Shown here: positions 45,040-55,840 of the stretch, piece after piece
How positions within the stretch are numbered: the stretch's first letter is position 1
How the letters are laid out: every line of letters starts with the position of its first letter
Origin: Lytechinus pictus
Lineage: Eukaryota > Echinodermata > Echinoidea > Temnopleuroida > Toxopneustidae
NCBI RefSeq assembly: GCF_037042905.1
Contig: NW_026974141.1
Location: forward strand, 269,501-333,500
Length of the DNA stretch: 64,000 nt
Direction: 5' to 3'
Position numbers and translations under genes: made by a program
The notes under the pieces: generated by a model
Told to the model about the DNA's origin: nothing
The model's input: the letters and a program-made list of their open reading frames with translations, nothing else
The model's database searches: none

Positions 45040-46019
45040 CAGTGCGTATAAAAAAAAAGTTTACACTTTCAAAAAGCCCTGGGAATTAAAAATGTACAAA
45101 ATGTTGGTATTTTTTTCACTTATAATTTTGGGTTTGGGTCTCATCTATCCAATAAAAGTAAAAGTTTTGACAGAATGTTACACTTGAGTGAGCACTGTCC
45201 ATTTTTGTAAAGCTCGCAGAAATGCTTGTTTTCACGCTGTGTCAAGGGGAAAGGACGAAATCAAACTTACCCTGCGAAACATTTTTCATACATTTCCCCT
45301 GCACTTTTAGTCAATTGAAATAAAACGGATACATTCATGTATTTTGTAACAATTTTGCAACCCACATTGAAATTTTAACATTTAGTAAGCACAATCTTTA
45401 CCCTTTTTGTGCCAGCTGGATCTGAAAATATTACTGAATCTGAACAAAAGTTTATACCAGACATCTCCAGCATTTTTTCACTAATTTTTTATCATTCAAA
45501 GTGGGTTTCCATTTCACTTGTTCATTTAATACTTGTTTCTCCACACTTTTCCCAAGCTTGACAATGATTAACTAAATGAAAATCAAGCCTAAGCCATTTC
45601 ATGTAAATCACAGCTCAGTGTAAAGAAAATAACGTCTCGATGGCCTCGGTGTGTGGGGTAGTGGGGTGGGGCGCAATGCATTCTTCGAAGTGTTTTAGGC
45701 AAGGAAACAAGTTTTAAAAGGTAAAAGATATCTTCAAATCAATTTTATTAGCTAAATACCACGTGTTCTTCATGAATAAGGTCTATTTTTATTTACATAA
45801 CTATTCCAAAGTTCTGCGCAAATCATTTTTCACTAACTTTTCAAAAGTAAGTGGTGCTCACTCAAGCGGAAATATTTTTCGACAGTTATATCGTCATTTG
45901 CTGAAATGGATCTGTACAAACATAACCAATGTTAAAATGTGGAAAAATCTTCAGGATATTACAAATGTGTAATTTTACAGGATTTTTTCAAAGTGTAAAC
46001 TTTTTTTTGATACGCAATG
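45040..46019. mobile_element. 980-bp nonautonomous DNA transposon, TA duplication
   Basis: The left end CAGTGCGTATAAAAAAAAAG and the right end CTTTTTTTTGATACGCAATG are inverted repeats extended by GTTTACACTTT and AAAGTGTAAAC. TA flanks both sides (45038-45039 and 46020-46021). No intact transposase was recognised; short frames inside do not match one. Features fit a Tc1/mariner-class derivative. Confidence 0.75.
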
Positions 46020-46487
46020 TATACTCATTCAGAATCATCTAGTAAAGTCATGGTTATTTCCAGGCGAGGATAAGTTACAAGAAATCGATTTGTGAGATAT
46101 ATTCAGAATTATTTCAATGTTACAGTTAATTCAGTGGAACCGATTCCAGGTCGATCCAAGTTTTTACGTTATTACCAATGATGTGCTATCGGTGGATGTG
46201 GAATCGGTTTTGTTGATGTGACTTTTATGTATATCGACCTTGTGTATCAATTCAAGTAAGCCAACTACACGTAAGCGGACATGATGCTTGAAGATGATTT
46301 ACTAATTACTCTTACAATTAAGAACATGTCTCATGTGCAATGACTTCGTTACCAATTAATTCTTGTCTAAGAAATGGAAATGCGTTTTATGATTATTCAA
46401 ATTTCAATCAGTATATTTGGAATATAAAAGTAAGAAGGGCCGATAAATATCTTATAAGAATATGTCATGCGAAAAGCAATTCCTGGG

Positions 46488-46650
46488 CCTCGTAGCATAA
46501 AGGTTACCATTATGGTAACTTTTCCAACCAACAGTAACTCGCATGGAATTCTTGGTTCTGATTGGTTGATGATCATCGTTACCATGTTAGTTACCATTAG
46601 ATGGTAAAGTTTAATACCCGAATAGTAACTTTTATGCAACGGGGCTATGT
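46488..46650. mobile_element. Small palindromic MITE
   Basis: GGGCCTCGTAGCATAAAGGTTAC at the left is mirrored by GTAACTTTTATGCAACGGGGCT at the right. Inner GGTTACCATTATGGTAAC-like palindromes fill it. A related end (GGGGCCTGTTGCAGAAAG) occurs near 52226. Confidence 0.65.
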
Positions 46651-47295
46651 AAATACAATAAAGCTATGTGTAAGCTACGTATATTTTAATGTTCAGCTAT
46701 GTATTCTATTTTCTATGACAGCGTTTAAAGCCCACTATGCGATCCGTTGCTATCCAAATTTCAAAGAGATTGTCATTACATTTGATATGAGCATTCCAAC
46801 CAATAAAATCTTAGCGATCATCGTTCATAATAGTGGTAGGACAACTGAAATCGAAATTCAGTTAAGCTCGAGTCTCCTTGTTGGAATAAAAGCAAATTCA
46901 ATTCCAAATCGATGACGTCACCATCGACTTGAAGCCGATTTGGACATAACTCTGACCACAGGGCTTGCCGCAACGTAAAATTAAGATTTGTTATTCCTAA
47001 CATTAGGCAAAACTTCATATAAAATAAATGTTACTTCTAGGAACTTTAACATTTAATACAAAACGCAATTTATTTAAAAAAAATCGTATCGGATCGCATA
47101 TTGTGCGCTGAGCTTGATAAATGGGTAACGGTAAGATTGTCCAACTGATGCACCGAGTGTACTTACTTTGATTTCATATTATAAGCTATTATTTCTACAC
47201 TGCATTGACATTCTCTTTCAGCTCTTTTAATTGTGACTAGCATATCAAACTGTGTGACAGGGGCGGATCCAGGATTTTCCAAAAAAATGAAGGTC

Positions 47296-48245
47296 ATTTC
47301 GTTCACATAAAATTTGACAAGCAAAACAAAAGGAGGTCCTCACTTGTGTATTAACTACATATTCCCATTAAAAATACATGTTGTGACTTTCAAAGGCCTG
47401 GGACACACTTGTGTAAGAACCGATTATCTACATTAATTTCTTTTAATTATAGTTCTCAAAGGGGGAGAGTACGGGTATAAGAAGTCTATGATCTCCTGGA
47501 ATGTAGTAGACTGCCTTGCATTTTTTTTTCAGATTAACCTCATCATATACTTTACCCACCACGAGTATAACAATACTAATGCCATAAAATTGAAGTTTTA
47601 CCTCTAAACATATCCATGTTTTGTCAAAAGCGCTCCGAATTTTCGTCATTCTTTAGGATATATATTTTTGGCCCGCTCTGCGTGCAAAATTATAGTCTGC
47701 GTGCAAAATTCTGCATTATAATTTTGCACGCAGAGCGGGCCGAAAATTTGGGGGTATTGTCTTTACATTATCTCGCCATCCAAAACATGGAGAGACATTC
47801 CTGACTCTAAACTATATGTTTTATTAATTTAGCCTCAATCGGGGAGTATATAACGACAGAGCCATTTCCCCAAAAATATATATCCTAAAGAATGACGAAA
47901 ATTCGGAGCGCTTTTGACAAAACATGGATATGTTTAGAGGTAAAACTTCAATTTTATGGCATTAGTATTGTTATACTCGTGGTGGGTAAAGTATATGATG
48001 AGGTTAATCTGAAAAAAAATGCAAGGCAGTCTACTACATTCCAGGAGATCATAGACTTCTTATACCCGTACTCTCCCCCTTTGAGAACTATAATTAAAAG
48101 AAATTAATGTAGATAATCTGTTCTTACACAAGTGTGTCCCAGGTCTTTGGAAAGTCACAACATGTATTTTTAATGGGAATATGTAGTTAATACACAAGTG
48201 AGGACTTACTTTTGTTTTGCTTGTCAAATTTTATGTGAACGAAAT
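47296..48245. mobile_element. 950-bp near-perfect palindromic element
   Basis: The arms 47296 to about 47675 and about 47870-48245 are inverted copies with very few differences, so both arms encode the same short frame beginning MTKIRSAFDKTWICLEVKLQ. The centre holds a second hairpin (47671-47740) with a 24-bp stem (GCCCGCTCTGCGTGCAAAAT). The encoded peptides resemble no transposase. High arm identity suggests recent origin or ongoing gene conversion. Confidence 0.8.
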
Positions 48246-49125
48246 GTGAATCACACCAAAAAACTTACAATTTTATATCTTTAATGGTATTTTTATGTCA
48301 AGTTTGATGGTTTATTTCGCTTTCAGATGTTTTTCAAACATAAAGTTAATAAAGTGCTCCATGTGCAAGGTTTCACTTCAAACATTTTCTCCTTGGTCAA
48401 CACATTTCCTAATAATATTTCCAAAGGGTGTCATTGGCGTTAAAACCCCATCTCTTGCCATGTTGTATTATACCATTTTACGTTCAAAGTATCTAAATGT
48501 TGAGAATGAATGCCTGGAGAGAGTAACAACACCAACCTATTTCCTGATAACCAGTCCTACCCCTAAATGCCCTCATCTACATACACCCATCAGGCCCCGA
48601 AGCATGTTATAGATAAAAAAAAATTATCAAGCATTTTAAAATGTGATCGCTACGCTCCCTCGCATGATATTAGAAATATGTTTATACGGGGGGTAGCTGC
48701 TTGGTCAATATAAGACTACCTACAATAGGCCTTTCTTATTGCATTAGAATACAACAACGTCGAAATTTTTTTCAAGCCCCCAGAAGCCCCCCCCCCCCCC
48801 CGAAAAAAAAAACTTATAGTCTAGAACCAAGCTACACATTTATTGTTCCTTGACCATGCAGTATGATAAATTTCGTTTTATTGTTTTCGTAGGATGATTC
48901 ATTAATATTATTTGATTTGCAAATATTTTACTTGTTGCATTTGCTTGAAAACAAGAGGCTTACAATGCAAGGTGGTGTAAATAAAAATTTGCCGGCCTAC
49001 AACATTTCTTTTTCTAATTCTAGTCAGATTGCTTTGATAAACATTACATGAGATGTAATTAATACGAATAGACAGAAATATATTTTGTGGAAAATGACTG
49101 AGAAAGGAGGGGAGGGAGAAAGAGA

Positions 49126-49165
<40 letters not shown>

Positions 49166-49620
49166 AGGCGGGAGAATGAGAGGAATGACATTTGAACATG
49201 TTGAAGGAGCAGATACTGAACAATGCACTCGATGATATGTTTGAGAGCGGGAATCAAGAGATGAAGAAATCGAAATTTATCAAGAGGGGAAGAAATCCAA
49301 ATTTATCAAACCAGGGCGTATTCGTTTAATCATTCAATAGTTTATCATGATTCTTATCGGAAACCGTTCAAGAGATCCCCGTGAGCCGGTAAGAGGAAAG
49401 AGGGATAGGGATGTACATGTAATTGAGCGATGTGCATCGTCCGCTTCTACGAAAAAGCACGACAAAGGGCTATAGAAACTCACACTAACTCTTTTTAACC
49501 CCCCCCCCCCCTCACCCGATCAATTAATCCGCGAGATCTTCTATCGATTATAGCTTTCTAGTAGCCTATTCGAGAACTTTCGAGAAATTAGAGGCTCTCG
49601 AATAACTGGTAGAATGCGAG
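48246..49620. other. Noncoding spacer with microsatellites
   Basis: It contains poly-C runs (about 48787-48800 and 49499-49511) and a (GT)n(GA)n tract (49125-49165). No gene was recognised. Confidence 0.5.
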
Positions 49621-49633
49621 GGTCGATGCAGAC

Positions 49634-49643
49634 CCTATATAGG
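49634..49643. promoter_or_regulatory. CArG/TATA-like motif upstream of UGT
   Basis: CCTATATAGG is a perfect CC(A/T)6GG sequence (SRF-type CArG box) inside a 12-bp palindrome, about 300 bp upstream of the UGT start codon. It could also act as a TATA element. Position is the only support. Confidence 0.35.
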
Positions 49644-49940
49644 GAGAACGGAAGGGGGGGTTCTAGTAACATTGTGTTGTGTTGAATCAAATCCCAAAGG
49701 TGTCACGTTTATATTGAAGTTTATCGGTGGTCCAACATTTTCAGACGACGAGATCAATATTTGTACAAAATTACGTGAACTTCGTCGTATTTTCTTTGGT
49801 ACACGGATGACTAAACTGTGTTTACTTAAGCCATGTATGCTGCGGAAGTTGTACTCTATCGTGCATGCTAACAAGGGCAATCACGTTCGCAGTTGAGGAG
49901 CACCCGTATGCAAGCACGACTGGAAAAGGGTCCAATAAAG

Positions 49941-52900
49941 ATGGCTGATTCCGTTTCTTTTCGGTTCCTGGTCTTGTACGCACTTGTTCTTGGACTTATC
50001 TCGACGATACCTTGCGCAAGTGGGGCTAACTTCTTGGCAACGCTGTTCCATCCGGTGGGACAAGCCTCGCATTACCGCTTTGTTGCACGAATCACCTCTG
50101 GTCTAATGGCTAGAGGACACACGGTAACACTCTTGGTTGCTGACACATATGAGCTCAAAGGTTTCGACAAGGATGATGTCGCTACCAGGATTATAAAATT
50201 CAAGGTAATAGCCTATCTTTAACCCTTGTTTTCTGGGACCCGGGGAGCGTTTCTTCATGTAGATTTAACATTCTGACAAGTCGTCAGATCTTCAACTTTC
50301 CATGATTTTGATTCGCTGAAAAGCACTATCAATCATGTTAATAAGAAACAGGCCAAACGTCAAAAGGCGCTCTAGATAAGGATTTGACGGCAAAATTTGT
50401 TAATGCTTGGCATCCAAGCTAAAAGTCTTACTAAAATATCCAAGAATAGCGTACGGCCGGATACGCACTTTTGCGTGAAAGTGCCATTTTAGCGTGAAAT
50501 GTGAAAGGATATAAAAAATCACGCATTTTGATAAATTGACGGCATAGATTAAATTTTTTTATTACCTTTGATATGCGATCCTTTTGGGGGATTTTCAAAT
50601 TATAAGTCTGATAAATATACATTTTTAAATTTGAATATTACACACAATTATATGGCACAGTGAAACATATACAGCGATTTCCGTTAAATAAATGTTTGTG
50701 AAAACTATCAATAGTTTGAAGTTTTTTACACGTTAAATTCTTCGGTAACGCGTTTACCTATTGAATGTATAGTAAATGTCCTAATGTCACAAATATCAAA
50801 AGAATTTTTAAATAATTTTGTGAAAACTATCATTAGTAGAATGTTTGTGTTCCGCATCTCAGATTCGTCCATTTTAACGCGTTAATCGAATAAACACATA
50901 ACAATAATTGTTGTCATGTCACGTACTGCGAAAAAAATTGAAATAAGATGGAAGATATATCATTTTATGTTATTCAAAAGATAACAATGTACATTTACCG
51001 GATGCGAATTTTTATAAAAACAAACCGTGAGTTGAAATTTCGAATTAAAAAACGGAGCATTTTAAACATGATTTTGATGGCAGAAAAGGATGTATCAGTG
51101 TCAGTGTGAAGCGCGAGCTGAAATTGGGAGAGACTAAGAGCTAAAAATTTGATATTCTATGCACATTTATTTAATAATTAACTGGATGCGTATTTACCTA
51201 AACAATGCAAGCGCGAGGGGCGAGCTGAAATTTTTTATTTTATAACCTAACAAGATGACACTTTAAGCATGTCTTTTAACAGATAGCAAGCTGTTTATCT
51301 CATGTATTAAATAAAAAATGGCAGAGCGAAGCTCGGGTTGAAAATTTATTCGGCATCTTTTTGTAATCCTGAGAAGGGTGTCAATCTCGCTAAAATAAAA
51401 TAAAATAAACACTCGAATCAAGTACAGAATATCTTTGTACCGATTATTTTGAAAACGGAATATTTTCAGCCCCATGTAAACCTTTCGGGCACTACACATG
51501 ACCTGATAGTCAGCAGGGGGGGGTGCTGGGATGCTGAAGAACCCCCAAGATTTACCTGGGGGTGCTGTGTGTATTGGCAGCACCCCCTGGGATTCTACTA
51601 TAGGTGTGAGAAATTAATAAATGTAACACAAAAGTGCCCCCCCCCCCCACTTTCTCGGGACCAAAATTACCTTCTATTTTTAGTGAAAGTTGGTCTTTTT
51701 TTGTTTGCTTGTCAAATTTACATCAGCACCCCAGTTGAAATATCGTTCCCAGGTCCCTACCCAACCCCGTGTATTTTTTTCTCTTGTTTTCTAATCCTAT
51801 ATAGGGACTCTGAGGGCACAATCATTACATTGCTCGAGTGACTATCATGTAGAACTCTTTATAATGTATTATTTTTCTACATTTGATTTATCTGGCTTCA
51901 TTGCGTTAGGAGTTTTTTTAGTCGTTGATTATTTTCTTCTGGGAACCTATATGTCTACAAGCTTTGCTTTTTAATAGGTTCCTCATATTTCACGATATTG
52001 TATTTCTTTGTAAAACACTACAACTAAGTATTTTTTGTCATCTTCTCATAATTATGTTCAAGATAAATCAATAAACAAAATAGACAAACAATAAATCAAA
52101 TCAAATCAAATCAAATAGGTACCATCAGCTCATGGTGGATTCTGAGCTAAAGAACCAGTGACTAAATAGATATTTCGGATCGAATATTTTAACAGAATGT
52201 TCTCGATTGCATAATGCTATTCCAAGGGGCCTGTTGCAGAAAGGGTTGCGTTTAAAAACAACTAAAAATCAATCGCAAGTCGCTAACCGTGCATCCCATT
52301 GGTTTCAAGTCAATTTCATGTTTGGTTAATCACGTTTGACTAAAGTTGTCATGCCAATTTTCTTAAACCTTCATTTTCCTTTTGAATTTAAGTATTGGCC
52401 CGCAAGTTGTGGGCCGAAAATCTAAAAAGGAAATAAAAAATAGTGAATAAAGACGTGATTGGGTGCGTACTTTATTCAACGCAATAACGAAACTTGGATT
52501 GAGAGGTTTTCTGATGAAATCTGAAAGAAGGCTCATCTCTCTTTGTTTATTGAATCATATCACATGAAATTCAAGCCAATTGTATGAAAAAAATGCCAAT
52601 GCTAAAAAGCTAATAAATTATATACAGTAGGATTTAGTAATTTCACATTATACTCAATTTAAGTGCCATTAACATTTTTGACGGCCACGCTGTAGTGTAC
52701 AATGCTTGGTATGATCATCCTCTTTAAACACCGGCGGTGTAATTTAATATTACTGTTTTTGAAAACAGCACACAAACAAATAATTCTTGTTGTGGCCGTA
52801 TGCTCATGATTGACAACACTCAAAATCTGAAGAACAGAAAGTGGTTGTAAACAAAGTCCTAGATCATTGTGAAAACCGATTCAGTTAAATCCATGTCTTA

Positions 52901-54944
52901 TGAATATTAATAAGACATGCACCCAAAATTCAAAATTTCATAGCGGAATATCATATCATCATTGGTGTCTGAGCTTACAATCAGAGCAAAGAGTCCTGTA
53001 ATTGTTCAGTTTTCCCTAGATTGAGAGTTGCAATTAAGTAATTGCAGTAGACATTGATATTCCACCAAGTAAAGTCCAAGAAGCGATTCGATAGTGTGCC
53101 TGTGAAAAGAGAAATCTTTTGTCACAAGCACACTGGTATCATTTAGAGCAATATCGAGTAATGTATATTGACAATATACATGGTAATTTGTTGAAGAGTT
53201 ATTTTCCCCCATAAAAATTCAAAGATGGCCGTCATAAATGCAAATTTTGCATGGTTTAAATTCATTCGCTAGACACTTTAGGTTATATATTTTTTAATGG
53301 TTAAAATGTAATGATACACCGGAAACCGGCTAGTTCTGACTCAACTATTTTGGTAACGTCTGTAAAAAAATGTGAAGGTGATTATAATCCACTTTCTCTG
53401 TTTATGCTTATATGAACTTCTCTCTTGCAGAAGGTTGAACATTTTACTTTAATACACGACTAGGCCATAGGTTCTGTTAACCATTGGAACAATTCGTTTT
53501 TAGGTATAATTGTTCAGGATTACAAAAGGTGCTTAAAACATGTAAAATGTCTCATTTTCTGGCCTGAACATAATTTAAAGATAGCAATCTCATTAGGCCA
53601 ATTAATTAATGAGATATATATCTTTTTCATGAATTCCTACGAATAGTCCTAGATCGGAATATCAAATAGTTTCAGATAGCATGCACTTTGAGCTCGCATC
53701 ATTGAAAAAGTTTTGTTTTTCCGGTTAAATTTCCCCTTTTCAGATCGGAATATCAAAATTTCTCAGCTCGCGCTCGCATAATTTATCTAGGAAGATACTT
53801 ATCCTTTACCATGATTACGGAGGGAAATGTAGAGAAAGTTATTTTTCCGCTCCTCCCTATTGGCGATTGTATGAAAACTTCAAATAAATTCGATTTCATG
53901 TAACAGAAAAAAAGAAAGTAGGAACATGACATCATGAGCCCACCTATATATTATGACGTCATACGTAGGCCTATATCTGTTTTCACAATGCTGAATTTAA
54001 AAAAAATCGATAACTTTGTTATCAGATTATGCCACATGCGTTGAGCGCAGTTTTTTACTTTATTTATTTACATAGAGTTAAGTATTTTCAGAACGGAGTA
54101 AGATAGGTATCAAGTGTTTACAGCATTGGTAATATTTAAACAAAACTTTCAAAGAGATATACTGTCACCAGGCTCTGCTTGTCATATTTACATCAGCACC
54201 CCCAGTCAAAAAATAGTTCCTAGGGCCCTGGGGGGGGGGGGGGGCAGGGGGCAGTTGCGGCCAGAAAATTTGTAACTCGTTTTAAGTATGTACTTTATGT
54301 TTATAATGTACGGTATATTCAGGTTTACCTTCAAAATGCCCACCCGATGAATTATGCGTGTCCCCTTACGGATAACATACAATTATATATCTTCCATCTT
54401 ACCTGAAAATTTATTTAATGTTTGTGATATTAGGCCGACTGATATAATCATATTCAATAGATAAATGCATTTAAATCGAAGAATTTAAGTTGAAAGACAA
54501 ATTTTGGAATTTGTTTACAAATTATAATTTCTCCTATCAAAGCCTCTTTATTCATTTATATTGATAGTTTTCACAAACATTAGTATTTTGAGTAAATCAC
54601 TATTTTATGTTCCATAGTGCTATGGCACTATATATATGTGTGAATGTGTGAAGTTATACATGTACAACAGCTTTGGCAACTCTTTTATTTAAATATTGTA
54701 AAGAAATGGATCGGGGTCAGATCGGGGTCGGATCGGATCGGATCGGATCGGATCGGGGTCGCCCAAGCCACTAACCCGTCTCTGTGGTCTAGTGGTTAAG
54801 GCACCGGCGTTCAAAGCTGGGGGCCCGGGTTCGATTCCCGGCAGAGACATTTTTTCGGCATCACCAATTTTTCCAAAGGGTAGATAGCTCTGGGGAACCT
54901 TGATTTAAGCAAAGCCTATCATTGTTCTCTTCATCCATTTCTTT

Positions 54945-54986
<42 letters not shown>

Positions 54987-55771
54987 AAAGAAATGGATGA
55001 AGAGAACAATGGTAGGCGTAGCTTAAATCAAGGTTCCCCAGAGCTATCTACCTTTTGGAAAAATTGGTGATGCCGAAAAAATGTCTCTGCCGGGAATCGA
55101 ACCCGGGCCCCCAGCTTTGAACGCCGGTGCCTTAACCACTAGACCACAGAGACGGGTTAGTGGCTTGGGCGACCCTGATCCGATTGACCGTCAGATAGAC
55201 AGATTTTCGACACTATACCAATTATAATTTCCTTTGTCGGGTGAAGGTGGGTTTTGAACAATGACAAGCCGCCATGCCTCAGCTGGATCAAAGCTATTGC
55301 TTTGATACAGTACACGTATGGGAGAAAGTATACAAATGTGTAAAGTTATACATGTACAACAGCATTGGCAACTCTTTTTATTGTAAAGAAATGGATGAAG
55401 AGAACAATGATAGGCGTAGCTTAAATCAAGGTTCCCCAGAGCTATCTACCTTTTGGAAAAATTGGTGATGCCGAAAAAATGTCTCTGCCGGGAATCGAAC
55501 CCGGGCCCCCAGCTTTGAACGCCGGTGCCTTAACCACTAGACCACAGAGACGGGTTAGTGGCTTGGGCGACCCTGATCCGATTGACCGTCAGATAGACAG
55601 ATTTTCGACACTATACCAATTATAATTTCCTTTGTCGGGTGAAGGTGGGTTTTGAACAATGACAAGCCGCCATGCCTCAGCTGGATCAAAGCTATTGCTT
55701 TGATACAGTACACGTATGGGAGAAAGTATACAAATGTGTAAAGTTATACATGTACAACAGCATTGGCAACT

Positions 55772-55840
<69 letters not shown>

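Larger units (their letters stand above)
54740..55175. repeat. Palindrome with a (TA)n centre carrying tRNA-like genes
   Basis: The sequence from the GATCGGGGTCG before the first tRNA-like gene to TTTCTTTACAATA (54950) is repeated in reverse from 54982 to about 55172. A TA run (54951-54981) lies at the centre. The arms are about 200 bp with only scattered differences. Confidence 0.8.
54983..55776. repeat. Two tandem units of about 398 bp containing tRNA-like copies 2 and 3
   Basis: The segment from ATTGTAAAGAAATGGATGAA to AACAGCATTGGCAACTCTTT occurs twice head to tail, with almost no differences. The flank of unit 2 changes into a long (TA)n run (55774-55840). Confidence 0.85.

Noticed and set aside
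47443-48107. Twin 68- and 71-residue frames starting MTKIRSAFDK
   Set aside because: They are the two arms of one palindrome read from opposite strands. No family resemblance, and the frames diverge at a homopolymer.
49893-49940. Upstream ATG as the UGT start
   Set aside because: It would put 16 residues with charged side chains before the signal peptide. The ATG at 49941 gives a normal signal sequence at the N-terminus.
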